Shown piece by piece: positions 20,500 through 30,092 of a stretch of DNA of 64,000 nt. This stretch comes from Halomonas sp. PR-M31 (GTDB taxonomy: Bacteria; Pseudomonadota; Gammaproteobacteria; Pseudomonadales; Halomonadaceae), in assembly GCF_001039575.1 (NCBI RefSeq), contig NZ_JIBT01000011.1, forward strand, positions 25,033 through 89,032, given 5' to 3'. The notes beneath the pieces were generated by a model. That model searched no databases. It was not told the origin of the DNA and worked only from the letters and a program-made list of their open reading frames with translations. A program made the translations under genes and the position numbers. Each line of letters begins with the position of its first letter. Positions within the stretch are counted from its first letter, which is position 1.

Positions 20500-20997
20500 G
20501 TTTGGATTTCCTTATCGTCAGACAGATTGGGATTGTCTCATTACCTTAGGCCAACAGGCGCTGCAGGAAAAGTAATAATGTTCATCAGAACCATTGTTGC
20601 TTTGCGTTTTGTCACACAGTGAAACGGTTGGTTAGTGGTATTTGTTGCAATAACCCCTGACACTTCATCGTCGACGGCGACACTGCGACAATCTGCCAAT
20701 AGCTGCGACGGACTGCGGCAAAACGCCACTTCTCAATGTCCCTGTTCCGGCATGAAAATAGCTGCCTTCCAGCAGAATTCATGTCCCACAGGACTTTACT
20801 GGCGTTTCAGCTCGTCTTTCCACGCGTTTTGTGCCTTGCTTAGTGCCAAAGTTCAGTGTCAAAAATCTCAGTCTCGAACCATTCTCAAGCAAATGTCTAT
20901 TGATAAGCCAAATGACGATAGCTAGCTGCTTGTTTTAGTGTGCTAACGAACAACCTGTTTCGCGTATGGCGTCTTTCGGGCTTCAAGAGGTCGTGTA
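20500..20997. other. Intergenic region upstream of cyoA (about 500 bases), no gene seen
   Basis: No open frame with a recognisable product on either strand. It must hold the divergent promoters of the methyltransferase and of the cyo operon. I looked for an FNR/ANR-type TTGAT-N4-ATCAA site and found only a half site (TTGAT near 20898). No clear intrinsic terminator or RNA fold stands out. Confidence 0.5.
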
Positions 20998-21915
20998 ATG
21001 AAAAAGAAGCATTTCAGTCTCATCGTCGGTTTATCGCTACTGCTGCTGCTTGGTGGCTGCGATGCAGCATTAATAGACCCTCAGGGGCAGGTAGGGGAAC
21101 AGCAGTTGACGCTGATCTTGACCGCTTTTGGCTTGATGATGATCGTCGTTATTCCGGTCATTGTGATGACGATACTGTTTGCCTGGCGCTATCGTGAGAA
21201 CGGGGAGGCGACCTACACACCGGACTGGGCACACTCCAACGCAATTGAAACCGTCGTCTGGTTCATTCCCTTCGTCATCATCGCATTTCTGGCCTGGCTT
21301 ACCTGGCAGACCTCTCACAGTTTGGACCCGCATAAGCCGCTTGAAAGCGATGTGGCGCCCTTGGAGATTCAAGCGGTGTCCCTGGACTGGAAATGGCTGT
21401 TCATCTATCCGGAGCAGGGCATTGCAACCGTTAACGAGGTGGCGTTTCCCGCAGGGGTGCCGGTGCATTTCAGAGTGAGTTCCGGCACGGTCATGAATTC
21501 GTTTTTCATTCCGGCGCTAGGCAGCCAGATTTACGCCATGGCGGGTATGGACAACGACGTTCATTTGGTGGCCGATGATCCAGGCACCTATTTCGGTCGC
21601 TCCGTCCATTACAGCGGCGCTGGGTTCTCCGGCATGACCTTCGATGCCATTTCAACGACTGACGAGGGTTTTGACGAGTGGGTCAATAAAGTCAAGGAGT
21701 CGTCCAAGACACTGACCTTCCCGGAGGAGTATTACGTCCTGGCGGAGCCCACCAGAAACCATCCGGTGGAGTATTTCTCCGAGGCATCACCTGAGCTTTA
21801 TACGCAAATTCTGGAGAGCTTTCACGGCGGTAGCGGCGGATCACAGCAGGAAAAACATGGGGAGCAAGGCGGCGACCATCAGGGTACGCCAATGAGCGCA
21901 GAGGCAGCGGAGTAA
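20998..21915 (+). CDS. cyoA: Cytochrome bo3 ubiquinol oxidase subunit II
   Basis: Quinol oxidase subunit, 305 residues, anchored in the inner membrane. The N-terminus is a lipoprotein signal with lipobox LLGGC. Two transmembrane helices follow ([18 protein letters not shown] and [16 protein letters not shown]), then a periplasmic cupredoxin domain. The copper A ligands of cytochrome c oxidases are absent ([27 protein letters not shown]), as expected for a quinol enzyme. The C-terminal 40 residues are His/Gln/Gly-rich. First gene of cyoABCDE; cyoB starts four bases after its stop. Confidence 0.96.
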   Translation: MKKKHFSLIVGLSLLLLLGGCDAALIDPQGQVGEQQLTLILTAFGLMMIVVIPVIVMTILFAWRYRENGEATYTPDWAHSNAIETVVWFIPFVIIAFLAWLTWQTSHSLDPHKPLESDVAPLEIQAVSLDWKWLFIYPEQGIATVNEVAFPAGVPVHFRVSSGTVMNSFFIPALGSQIYAMAGMDNDVHLVADDPGTYFGRSVHYSGAGFSGMTFDAISTTDEGFDEWVNKVKESSKTLTFPEEYYVLAEPTRNHPVEYFSEASPELYTQILESFHGGSGGSQQEKHGEQGGDHQGTPMSAEAAE

Positions 21916-21919
21916 CACT

Positions 21920-23905
21920 ATGTTTGGAAAACTTAGCTTAGAGTCGATTCCTTATCACGAGCCCATCATCATGTCCGTGGTGGTGGTCATCGCGCTTGGT
22001 GGAATTCTTCTATTTGGACTGCTGACCTACTACAAGAAGTGGATGTATCTGTGGTCGGAGTGGATCACCTCCGTCGATCACAAGAAACTCGGCATCATGT
22101 ATTTCCTTGTAGCCTTGGTCATGCTGATACGTGGCTTCTCCGATGCCATCATGATGCGTACCCAGCAGGCTATCGCTGCCGGTGGCGCCGAAGGCTATCT
22201 ACCGCCGCACCACTATGATCAGATCTTCACCGCCCATGGTGTGATCATGATCTTCTTCGTGGCCATGCCCATGGTCATCGGATTGATGAACCTGGTGGTA
22301 CCGCTGCAGATCGGTGCGCGGGACGTGGCGTTTCCGTTTCTCAACAACTTAAGCTTCTGGCTCTTCGCGGCAGGTGTCGTGCTGGTCAACGTATCGCTTT
22401 TCGTTGGGGAGTTCGCCAAGACCGGCTGGCTTTCCTACGCGCCACTATCAGAGTTGGAGTACAGTCCCGGGGTCGGGGTGGACTACTGGATATGGGCGTT
22501 ACAGATATCGGGGATAGGAACGACCCTGACGGGTATCAACTTCTTCGTCACGATTTTGAAAATGCGCACCAAGGGCATGACGCTGTTCCGTATGCCGATC
22601 TTCACTTGGACATCGCTGTGCGCCAACGTGCTGATCATTGCGTCTTTCCCGATCCTGACGGCGACGATCGCTATGCTGACGCTGGATCGCTATCTGGGCA
22701 TGCACTTCTTCACCAATGATTTTGGCGGCAACATGATGATGTACGTCAACCTCATCTGGGCCTGGGGTCATCCGGAGGTGTATATCCTGATTCTGCCGGC
22801 GTTCGGGGTGTTTTCCGAGGTCATTGCGACCTTTTCCCGAAAGCGTCTGTTCGGTTACGCCACTCTGGTGTGGGCAACGGTCGCCATCACGGTGCTCTCA
22901 TTCATCGTCTGGTTGCACCACTTCTTCACCATGGGCTCCGGGGCCAATGTCAACGCCTTCTTCGGCATCATGACAATGCTTATCGCCATACCTACCGGGG
23001 TGAAGATATTCAACTGGCTGTTCACCATGTTCCGCGGGCGGCTGCAGTTTACCACCCCGGTACTGTGGACCCTGGGGTTCATCATCACCTTTACCCTGGG
23101 TGGCATGACCGGGGTGATGCTGGCCGTGCCGGGCGCTAACTTCGTGCTGCACAACAGCCTGTTCGTCATTGCCCACTTCCATAACGTCATCATCGGCGGC
23201 GTGGTATTCGGCATGATGGCCGGCATGACCTACTGGTTCCCCAAAGCCTTCGGTTTCACCCTCGATGAGAAGTGGGGCAAGCGCTCGTTCTGGTGTTGGT
23301 TCACGGGTTTCTACCTGGCCTTCATGCCGCTTTATGTCTTGAGCTTCTTTGGAGCAGCGCGTCGCATGCAGTCCTACGCGCAAACCGAATGGCAGCCCTG
23401 GTTCATACTGGCCGCAATAGGCGCCTTGGTTATTCTGGTGGGTATTGCCTGCACCATCATTCAGATCGTGGTCAGCATTCGTGATCGCAAGAAGAATGCA
23501 GACATCACCGGCGACCCTTGGGATGCGCGCACGCCGGAGTGGTCCACGTCATCACCGGCGCCGTTTTATAACTTTGCGCATCTTCCGGCGGTCAGTGGCA
23601 TCGACAGCTTTTGGGATGACAAGCAGAAAAACGGACCCAATGCTCGTCTGAGCGAGCCGCCCTACGAAGATATCCATATGCCTAAGAACACCGTGGCGGG
23701 GCCGGTGATGGGCGTTATCAGCATTGCACTTGGCTTTGCCTTGGTATGGCATATCTGGTGGCTGGCAGCGGTCAGTGCGGTAGGCTTGTTCGTGACCTTC
23801 ATGCTGCGTGTCTTCAACGACGACATCGACTATTACGTTCCGGCCAAGGAAGTCGAGCGTATCGAGAATGCGCACAAACAAGAGCTGAAGGAGCTGCGAG
23901 CGTAA
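21920..23905 (+). CDS. cyoB: Cytochrome bo3 ubiquinol oxidase subunit I
   Basis: Catalytic heme-copper oxidase subunit, 661 residues and about 15 transmembrane helices. It reduces oxygen to water and pumps protons. Conserved elements: [12 protein letters not shown] (low-spin heme ligand region), [17 protein letters not shown] (copper B His and the cross-linked Tyr), HHFFTMG (copper B ligands) and HFHNVIIGG (high-spin and low-spin heme ligands). It is full length and unbroken. It lies in the tight cyo operon, with cyoC starting one base after the stop. Confidence 0.97.
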   Translation: MFGKLSLESIPYHEPIIMSVVVVIALGGILLFGLLTYYKKWMYLWSEWITSVDHKKLGIMYFLVALVMLIRGFSDAIMMRTQQAIAAGGAEGYLPPHHYDQIFTAHGVIMIFFVAMPMVIGLMNLVVPLQIGARDVAFPFLNNLSFWLFAAGVVLVNVSLFVGEFAKTGWLSYAPLSELEYSPGVGVDYWIWALQISGIGTTLTGINFFVTILKMRTKGMTLFRMPIFTWTSLCANVLIIASFPILTATIAMLTLDRYLGMHFFTNDFGGNMMMYVNLIWAWGHPEVYILILPAFGVFSEVIATFSRKRLFGYATLVWATVAITVLSFIVWLHHFFTMGSGANVNAFFGIMTMLIAIPTGVKIFNWLFTMFRGRLQFTTPVLWTLGFIITFTLGGMTGVMLAVPGANFVLHNSLFVIAHFHNVIIGGVVFGMMAGMTYWFPKAFGFTLDEKWGKRSFWCWFTGFYLAFMPLYVLSFFGAARRMQSYAQTEWQPWFILAAIGALVILVGIACTIIQIVVSIRDRKKNADITGDPWDARTPEWSTSSPAPFYNFAHLPAVSGIDSFWDDKQKNGPNARLSEPPYEDIHMPKNTVAGPVMGVISIALGFALVWHIWWLAAVSAVGLFVTFMLRVFNDDIDYYVPAKEVERIENAHKQELKELRA

Positions 23906-23906
23906 T

Positions 23907-24524
23907 ATGTCAACGCATACAGAGTCTTTTAACGACGCTCATACTGGAGAGCATGAGCACCACGATGCCGCGGGAACCAAGATCTTCGGTTTCTGGGTCT
24001 ATCTGATGAGCGACCTGATTATCTTCGGGTCACTCTTCGCCACCTACGCCGTGCTCATGGAGGGCACGGCAGGAGGCCCAACCGCTGCGGACATTTTTGA
24101 ACTACCGTTCGTTCTAGTCGAGACCTTCCTGCTGCTGTTCTCGAGTTTTACCTACGGCATTGCCGTACTGGCGATGAACAAGGACAAGGTGGCCCAGGTC
24201 AGGCTATGGCTAGGCATCACCTTTTTGCTGGGCGCGGCCTTCGTGGGCATGGAAATCTACGAGTTCCAGCATTTGATCCATGAAGGATTCGGACCCGATC
24301 GCAGCGCCTTTCTGACGGCATTCTTTACGCTGGTTGGCACCCACGGCCTGCACGTGACTTTCGGTCTGATCTGGATTCTGGTAATGCTGATCCAGTTATC
24401 CACTAAAGGTCTGACCGATGCGACTCGGCCACGCATCATGTGCCTGAGCTTGTTCTGGCACTTTTTGGATGTCGTCTGGATCTGCGTCTTCTCCTTTGTC
24501 TATCTGATGGGAGTTCTGGTATGA
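23907..24524 (+). CDS. cyoC: Cytochrome bo3 ubiquinol oxidase subunit III
   Basis: A 205-residue membrane protein with five predicted helices. Motifs: [21 protein letters not shown] near the start, and [17 protein letters not shown] plus [18 protein letters not shown] near the end, all typical of heme-copper oxidase subunit III. It stabilises subunit I. It starts right after cyoB and its stop overlaps the cyoD start (ATGA). Confidence 0.96.
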   Translation: MSTHTESFNDAHTGEHEHHDAAGTKIFGFWVYLMSDLIIFGSLFATYAVLMEGTAGGPTAADIFELPFVLVETFLLLFSSFTYGIAVLAMNKDKVAQVRLWLGITFLLGAAFVGMEIYEFQHLIHEGFGPDRSAFLTAFFTLVGTHGLHVTFGLIWILVMLIQLSTKGLTDATRPRIMCLSLFWHFLDVVWICVFSFVYLMGVLV

Positions 24525-24856
24525 GCCACAGCAATCCCGATACCCAGCCTGGCAGCGCGCACGGTAGCGTCAAGTCCTATGTCGTAGGTTTGATTCTATC
24601 CATCGTGCTGACCGTGATTCCCTTCGCTGCTGTCATGACCGGCGCCCTGAGTATCACGACAACGGTACTGACCATTGTCATCGCAGCCGTACTGCAGGTT
24701 CTCGTGCAATTGATCATGTTCATGCACTTGAATACCAAGTCGGACGAAGGATGGAATTTCATGTCCTTCGTCTTCGCGGTGACGATACTGGTTCTCGTGG
24801 TGGGAGGTTCATTATGGATCATGCATCATCTACATCTGAACGTAATGATCAACTAG
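24521..24856 (+). CDS. cyoD: Cytochrome bo3 ubiquinol oxidase subunit IV
   Basis: A 111-residue protein with three transmembrane helices ([19 protein letters not shown], the [20 protein letters not shown] region and [18 protein letters not shown]). [13 protein letters not shown] is the family signature. It helps assemble the copper B centre in subunit I. The ATG at 24521 overlaps the cyoC stop; the longer in-frame opening from 24440 lies inside cyoC and is not supported. It overlaps cyoE by about 40 bases. Confidence 0.94.
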   Translation: MSHSNPDTQPGSAHGSVKSYVVGLILSIVLTVIPFAAVMTGALSITTTVLTIVIAAVLQVLVQLIMFMHLNTKSDEGWNFMSFVFAVTILVLVVGGSLWIMHHLHLNVMIN

Positions 24857-25755
24857 CGTCGCACCCTGCGATGCTCAAAGACTTTCTCGCCATTACCAAG
24901 CCGGGCATCATCTTGGGTAACCTCATTTCGGTGACCGGCGGTTTCTTTCTTGCAGCACATGGACGATTGGAACCGGTACCTCTACTGGCCGCGCTATTGG
25001 GCGTGGCCCTGGTCATTGCTTCCGGCTGTGTTTTCAACAACGTCGTTGACCGTGACATCGACGTCAAGATGCGGCGAACACGAGATCGGGCGCTAGTGAA
25101 AGGCGTCATTTCCGTCCCAGTGGCACTTCTATACGCCACGTGTCTGGGCGTTGGTGGAGTCATGTTGCTGTACTGGTTGGCAAACCCGCTGGCCGCGTTT
25201 TTTGCGGTTGCGGGCTTTGTCGTCTACGTCGGCTTCTACACCCTTTGGCTCAAGCGCAGCTCGGTACACGGAACGCTTGTAGGAAGTCTTTCCGGGGCAA
25301 TGCCGCCGGTCATCGGTTATTGCGCTGCCAGCAATCAGTTCGATCTCGGCGCTGCCATTCTGCTGTTGATCTTCAGCCTCTGGCAGATGCCACACTCCTA
25401 TGCGATTGCGATCTTTCGCTTTGATGACTACAAGGCGGCATCGATTCCGGTACTGCCCGTCGAGAAGGGCATTCCTGCGGCCAAGCGCTCCATCGTGCTG
25501 TACATCGTTGCCTTCACGGCCGCCGTGTTGGCACTGTCCCTGACAGGCTATGCCGGCATCGGTTACCTGGTCATTGCGGGTGCCGCAAGCTTCTATTGGC
25601 TTTATCTGGCGCTGTCCAACTACCACTGGGTAGATCACGCGGCTTGGGCGAAAAAGCAGTTTGCCTTTTCCATCATAATGGTCATGATCTTGAGCCTGAT
25701 GATGGTAATCGATTTCGGTGTTTCATCGACCATGGCGTTGCTGGCCGGCGTTTGA
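24814..25755 (+). CDS. cyoE: Protoheme IX farnesyltransferase (heme O synthase)
   Basis: Inner-membrane UbiA-family prenyltransferase, 313 residues, which attaches a farnesyl group to protoheme to make heme O for CyoB. The Asp-rich prenyl-diphosphate motif is [18 protein letters not shown]. The second polar motif lies in [14 protein letters not shown]. The ATG at 24814 has GGGAGG just upstream; the next ATG at 24871 has no ribosome site. The start lies inside cyoD, so the two are translationally linked. Confidence 0.95.
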   Translation: MDHASSTSERNDQLASHPAMLKDFLAITKPGIILGNLISVTGGFFLAAHGRLEPVPLLAALLGVALVIASGCVFNNVVDRDIDVKMRRTRDRALVKGVISVPVALLYATCLGVGGVMLLYWLANPLAAFFAVAGFVVYVGFYTLWLKRSSVHGTLVGSLSGAMPPVIGYCAASNQFDLGAAILLLIFSLWQMPHSYAIAIFRFDDYKAASIPVLPVEKGIPAAKRSIVLYIVAFTAAVLALSLTGYAGIGYLVIAGAASFYWLYLALSNYHWVDHAAWAKKQFAFSIIMVMILSLMMVIDFGVSSTMALLAGV

Positions 25756-25838
25756 ACCTGGCCAATTCATTTCTATCCGAACTTCTCGTGAGCAAAAACG
25801 TCCAGTAAGGACGTCACTTCTCTTTCAGGGGTGTGTTC

Positions 25839-26423
25839 ATGAGAGGCAAAGCCATGCGTTCAGGCTTGACACTGATGTTTGGTATAGGAATGTTGGCCTT
25901 GTCGAGTAACGCCCCGGCTGTGGCCACATCCTGGGATATCGTTCAGAAAGAAAGCCGACTGGGCTTCGTCGCGATTCAGGAAGGCGATGAGTTTCAAGGT
26001 GAGTTTGACGACTTCGATGCCGAAATGCGTTTTTCAAAGGAGGCTCTTGATGAGAGCCGCTTTGATGTCACCATCGATGTCACTAGTATCGACGCCGGCA
26101 ATTCCCAGCGCAACGATACGCTCCCGGATGAGGAGTGGTTCTTCTTCGAACGCTTCCCGAAAGCTACCTATGTCACTTCAGCGATTCGTAAGGGTCGCGA
26201 TACGCCCTTCGAGGCGGTGGGCACCTTGACCCTGCGGGGGTTGGAGCAAGAAGTTATTCTACCCTTCGAATGGCGAACCGAGGGCAGTCGGGCATTTATG
26301 CAGGGGCGAGCGAATTTCGATCGTCGGCAGTTCGATATAGGCCAAGGGGAATGGGCCAGTGATGATGTCGTTGGCTATCCGATACAGGTCATCATCGATC
26401 TAACGCTTGAACGCGCCGAATAA
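25839..26423 (+). CDS. YceI-family periplasmic polyisoprenoid-binding-type protein
   Basis: A secreted lipocalin-like YceI-family protein of about 194 residues. It has an N-terminal signal peptide (LTLMFGIGMLALSSNAPAVA) followed by SWDIVQKESRLGFVAIQEGDEFQGEF. The central SIDAGNSQRNDTLPDEEWFF and EAVGTLTLRGLEQEVILPF are typical. Family members bind long isoprenoids such as octaprenyl compounds in a beta-barrel. Starts at 25839 (CAGGGG upstream) or 25854 (GAGAGG upstream) are both possible. It follows cyoE by about 80 bases, so a link to quinone or heme O chemistry is possible but unproved. It ends in a strong terminator. Confidence 0.88.
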   Translation: MRGKAMRSGLTLMFGIGMLALSSNAPAVATSWDIVQKESRLGFVAIQEGDEFQGEFDDFDAEMRFSKEALDESRFDVTIDVTSIDAGNSQRNDTLPDEEWFFFERFPKATYVTSAIRKGRDTPFEAVGTLTLRGLEQEVILPFEWRTEGSRAFMQGRANFDRRQFDIGQGEWASDDVVGYPIQVIIDLTLERAE

Positions 26424-26427
26424 GATA

Positions 26428-26465
26428 AAAGAGCGCGCCCAGGCTCAAACCTGGGCGCACTCTTT
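26428..26465. terminator. Bidirectional intrinsic terminator
   Basis: Stem AAAGAGCGCGCCCAGG / CCTGGGCGCACTCTTT with a single mismatch and CTCAAA loop, flanked by A-rich and T-rich ends. It serves the plus-strand YceI gene and the convergent aminotransferase gene. Confidence 0.88.
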
Positions 26466-26506
26466 ACCCTCTTGCCATCGCGTCGACTATTGACGCTTGC
26501 TGGTGG

Positions 26507-27631
26507 TTAGCCAATGACGTTGTTCAAGGCCTGTTCCAGATTTCCGACGCTACGCTTCACATTGTGCAGCTTATCGAGGCCGAACAAACCGATGCGGAAG
26601 GTCTGGAAATCATCCCCTTCGTCACACATCAAAGGTATGCCAGCGGCGACCTGAACGCCTTGCTGGCCAAACTTGCCTGCAATTCCTGCATCTTCTGTGT
26701 AGCACACCACCACGCCAGGCGCCTGGAAACCCTCTGCTGCAACGCTTTTGAAGCCGTGATCAGCCAGCATGGCGCGCACGCCCTTGCCCAGCTCCCACTG
26801 TTCGTCGCAGACCTTGGCAAAACCGTAATCCTGGGTCTCTTTCATGACGTCTCGCAGTTGGGCCAGGCCATCCGTCGGCAGGGTGGCGTGATAGGCATGA
26901 CCACCATTTTCGTAAGCGGCCATGATATCGCGCCACTTGCTTAAATCCGCCGCGAAGCTGCTACTGGTGGTCTCCTTGAGCTGTGCTTCGGCGCGCTCGG
27001 AGAGCATGACCATGGCGCAACCCGGCGAGCCGCTCCAGCCCTTTTGCGGGGCGCTGATCAAGACGTCCACGCCGCTTGACTGCATATCGACCCAGGCAGT
27101 GCCGGAGGCGATGCAGTCGAGTACGAACAAGCCGTTCACCTTGTGAACCGCATCCGCCACCTGTTTGAGATAGTCCTGGGGCAGAATCATGCCCGCAGAG
27201 GTCTCGACATGGGGGGCGAACACCAGATCCGGGCGCTGCTCCTCGATGTTGGCCACGACCTCTTCGATGGGCGCCGGGGCAAAGGGTGCCTGCTTGTCGT
27301 CACCAAGGCGTCGCGCCTTCATTACGGTGGATTGCGCGGGGATGTTCCCCATTTCGAAGATCTGGGTCCAACGATAGCTGAACCAGCCGTTGCGAATGAC
27401 GAGCACCTTGCGATCCTGAGCGAATTGCCGTGCCACCGCCTCCATGCCGAAAGTACCGCTACCGGGCATGAGAATCGCACTATGAGCGCTGTAAACATCC
27501 TTCAACATGCCCAGTACATCGTTGACCACGTTCTGAAAGGCCTTGGACATGTGATTGAGGGAGCGATCGCTATAGACCACCGAATATTCTAGTAGACCGT
27601 TGGGATCGACATCGGGCCGCAAACCGGGCAT
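26507..27631 (-). CDS. Class V aminotransferase (alanine/serine-glyoxylate type)
   Basis: Cytoplasmic PLP-dependent aminotransferase, 374 residues. The PLP-binding Lys lies in LISAPQKGWSGSPGCAM. Other landmarks are ILMPGSGTFGMEAVARQF (cofactor phosphate region), FAPHVETSAGMILP, and FVLDCIASGTAWVDMQSSGVD, whose Asp contacts the pyridine nitrogen. The family includes alanine-glyoxylate and serine-pyruvate aminotransferases; the exact amino donor cannot be fixed from sequence. The start has a good AAGGAA site. It stands alone, 70-odd bases downstream of the L,D-transpeptidase gene on the same strand. Confidence 0.88.
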   Translation of the reverse strand: MPGLRPDVDPNGLLEYSVVYSDRSLNHMSKAFQNVVNDVLGMLKDVYSAHSAILMPGSGTFGMEAVARQFAQDRKVLVIRNGWFSYRWTQIFEMGNIPAQSTVMKARRLGDDKQAPFAPAPIEEVVANIEEQRPDLVFAPHVETSAGMILPQDYLKQVADAVHKVNGLFVLDCIASGTAWVDMQSSGVDVLISAPQKGWSGSPGCAMVMLSERAEAQLKETTSSSFAADLSKWRDIMAAYENGGHAYHATLPTDGLAQLRDVMKETQDYGFAKVCDEQWELGKGVRAMLADHGFKSVAAEGFQAPGVVVCYTEDAGIAGKFGQQGVQVAAGIPLMCDEGDDFQTFRIGLFGLDKLHNVKRSVGNLEQALNNVIG

Positions 27632-27703
27632 TTCCTTACCTCCATATCATTGGCGATAGCTACGACTTCAATCCCCTAGGATAGGCGCAAACACTGGCAA
27701 CGA

Positions 27704-28833
27704 CTAGCGCGCTTCCACATCGCGTGTTTCCACCGGCACGACGGTAACGCTGGCTGCATGAGTTATGGCATCGGGTTTGTCAGCGTTGCCGACAGCCCCA
27801 TCGATCTGGCTGTATAGCGCATGATGCAGAAGAAGCCGATCGTAGAAGGTCGTTTTCAGCGGGAACGGGCGACTGGACAGAAGCAGTGGTGTGGCAATAC
27901 CGCTAGGGGTTTCCAGCTCCTTCTTCAGAATGGCGTAATCGATCAGAAAAGCCCGAGCATTGGCCTGTTCGGTAGCAGCGTCGATGGCTTTGTCGATACG
28001 TAGTGCCATGGCTTTCGGTGACTCTTCAGGCACGGGGTGGGCTTGTATCTCGAGCAGATTCTTCATTGTCCAGCCAAGCTTGACCGGTTCATTGATCAGT
28101 CGAACCGTCGTTCCTTCGGGACCCGGTAAATGAGGTTTTCGATATCGTCGGATAGCATCCGAATACAGCCATGGGAAACGCGCATGCCGACCCCATCGGG
28201 GCGATTGGTGCCATGGATCAGATAGCCCGGAATGCCCAGAATGATGGCATAGTCGCCCAGCGGATTGTCAGGTCCAGGCGGTACGACCCGGGGCAGTATG
28301 TCACCGTTTTCCGCATGTTCGGCGATGACGCTTTGGGGTGGATACCAGCTTGGCTGTTCCACTTTGGCCGTAATCTGGGTGGTTCCCAGCGGGGTTTTCC
28401 AGTCCATGCGCCCAATGCCGATGGGGTAGGTTTCGACGCTTGCGGACTCACCGGGTCTGGTTGATGGATAGTAGTAAAGCCTCAGCTCGGCAATGTTGAT
28501 GACGATGCCTTCTCGGGGGCCAGGCGGCAGAACATAGCGGGTAGGCAGCAATACCCGAGCGCCCTCGCCGGGTAGCCAGATACTGGTCTCCGGATTGGCC
28601 TGGGTGATCGCGTTGTAACCGACGTTGTTGCTCAGGCCAAGATCGAGCAGCGTATCGTCTGCAGAAGCCTCAACGATGCTCATTCGACCCACGACATCGC
28701 TGCTTGCTGAAAGCGGATAGCGGCCCTGAAGGCTTTCTTCTTGTGCCTGAGCCAGCGACAGCCAAGGAAACGCCAGTGCGGCCAATATGAAAAATGTAAA
28801 CCTATAACCCGTTCTTCGTCCCACTGCGCTCAT
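27704..28833 (-). pseudogene. L,D-transpeptidase (YkuD/ErfK family), frameshifted near 28119
   Basis: Periplasmic L,D-transpeptidase that forms 3-3 cross-links in peptidoglycan or links lipoprotein to it. It has an N-terminal signal peptide ending SLAQAQ, a substrate-binding segment around residues 40-90, and the YkuD catalytic domain with HGTNRPDGVGMRVSHGCIRM, whose Cys is the nucleophile. The open frame stops at 28096 after YRVPKERRFD. One frame over, the sequence reads PEGTTVRLINEPVKLGWTMKN and continues to 27704. That is the normal C-terminal part of these enzymes, so the separate-looking frame at 27704-28066 is not an independent gene. One base missing from a GGG run at 28118-28120 restores about 376 residues. 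Confidence 0.87.
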
Positions 28834-28915
28834 CTATCGTGACCTATCGTATAAACGTCTATGTAAAGGATGGATCTCATCCTGGGGGCGTAAACTAAAG
28901 CAATCGGTGTGAACT

Positions 28916-29581
28916 TTATAGAGCGCGATCAAGCCCCATCTGCCAGAAGTCGATTTCCAGGCGGGTTGCGTCACGAAATATCCTGGCCAGCTCCTCGAAG
29001 CGCGCCGTTGTCACGTCTGCTAAACGCGCATCCAACCAAGCGATTTCGTCCTGCATGGCCTGCTGAAATTCCGCGCTTTCGTACATGGCGATCCAGGCGC
29101 TGTAAGGATTATCGTCACGCCGGGTAAAGGCTTGAGCATTGAGCCAGTTGGCAATCTCGCCATAGCCAACCAGACAGGGGGCAAGTGCGACGTGCATATC
29201 CAGCAGGTCACCGCGATTGCCCGTATCCAGGACATAGCGGGTATAGGCAAGGGTTGCCTTGGCTTCCGGTAGAGCAGTCAGTTGTTCTTCGCAGATGCCC
29301 CATTCACGACAGTAATCGATATGCAGATCGAGCTCGACATCGAGAATGGTCTTCAATCCTTCGAAGCCATGACGAAGCTCTTTCATGTTGCGGCTTTTGT
29401 AGACCGCCAGGGCATAGGCACGAGCGAAGTGAATCAGAAACAGATAATCCTGCTGTAAGTAATGACGAAATGCGTTGGGTTCTAGAGTGCCTGCACCCAA
29501 CTGGCTGACGAAGTCGTGCTCGACATAGGTGCGCCAATCCTTCTGACAGGCCTGTGTCAGGTCGTCGAAGCGATAACCCAT
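28916..29581 (-). CDS. tenA: Thiaminase II / TenA family protein
   Basis: TenA-family helical protein, 221 residues, acting in thiamine salvage (hydrolysis of aminopyrimidine derivatives to the hydroxymethylpyrimidine precursor). Conserved stretches include FRHYLQQDYLFLIHFARAYA, the catalytic Cys in MHVALAPCLVGYGEIANWL, and NPYSAWIAMYESAEFQ. GGAGA lies just before the ATG at 29581; an earlier TTG is less likely. No thiamine pyrophosphate riboswitch was recognised upstream, and no other thi gene is nearby. Confidence 0.9.
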   Translation of the reverse strand: MGYRFDDLTQACQKDWRTYVEHDFVSQLGAGTLEPNAFRHYLQQDYLFLIHFARAYALAVYKSRNMKELRHGFEGLKTILDVELDLHIDYCREWGICEEQLTALPEAKATLAYTRYVLDTGNRGDLLDMHVALAPCLVGYGEIANWLNAQAFTRRDDNPYSAWIAMYESAEFQQAMQDEIAWLDARLADVTTARFEELARIFRDATRLEIDFWQMGLDRAL

Positions 29582-29658
29582 GATGTTCTCCAATAATGAT
29601 ATGAGCTCAACAGGAAGATGGCGCTTGAGCCGTTCCTACGCCGGTTGATCAGCTGCGG

Positions 29659-30012
29659 CTACCATAACCAGCTTGTCGGATTGGCTGGGGGCTGGCCCCG
29701 GCGCAAATCGCGCAGCCCAACGACGCAGCGCACGATCAGCCACACCATCAGCACTGGCCAGATCAACACGCCGACCGCGATCAGGGTGAGCATGAAAGCA
29801 ACGATGGAATAGAGCGTACCGATCCAGAAGGTGCGGATCTGATAGCGATAATGCTCTTTCAGCCAAGGCGCGGCGTCACTTCGGTAGACATAGGCCATGA
29901 TCACCCCGATCAACAGAGTGACATTGGCGGTAATCAGTCCTGCCAGGTACAGCACATAGATGATTTGAGGGACGCTGATTTCATCCTTCGTCGCAACCGG
30001 GGAAGTGGACAT
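29659..30012 (-). CDS. Small membrane protein, DUF4870-like
   Basis: A 117-residue protein with three hydrophobic helices (VPQIIYVLYLAGLITANVTLL, the WIGTLYSIVAFMLTLIAVGVL region and the LMVWLIVRCVVGL region) separated by a short polar loop with HYRYQIRTFW. This pattern fits the DUF4870/YtxH-like small membrane protein group of unknown function. The start at MSTSPVATKDE (30012) has GGAGAC upstream; earlier in-frame codons to 30078 are poorly supported. It lies just upstream of tenA on the same strand. Confidence 0.75.
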   Translation of the reverse strand: MSTSPVATKDEISVPQIIYVLYLAGLITANVTLLIGVIMAYVYRSDAAPWLKEHYRYQIRTFWIGTLYSIVAFMLTLIAVGVLIWPVLMVWLIVRCVVGLRDLRRGQPPANPTSWLW

Positions 30013-30092
30013 TGTAGTCTCCGAAGCCAATGAATAGCCGCTATCTTCCCATTGTCTGAGCCGTTGTTCGAGTGTCACTTCCTACAGGATCT

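Noticed and set aside
20541..20729. Small minus-strand frame of 62 residues in the cyoA upstream region
   Set aside because: No ribosome site, homology or sensible composition was seen; it is treated as noncoding.
27704..28066. Separate 120-residue protein starting MKNLLEIQAH
   Set aside because: It is the C-terminal part of the L,D-transpeptidase; restoring one base at about 28119 joins them in one frame.
28820..29600. Thiamine riboswitch upstream of tenA
   Set aside because: The characteristic CUGAGA and GGAACC elements are not visible in the short upstream region on the coding strand.
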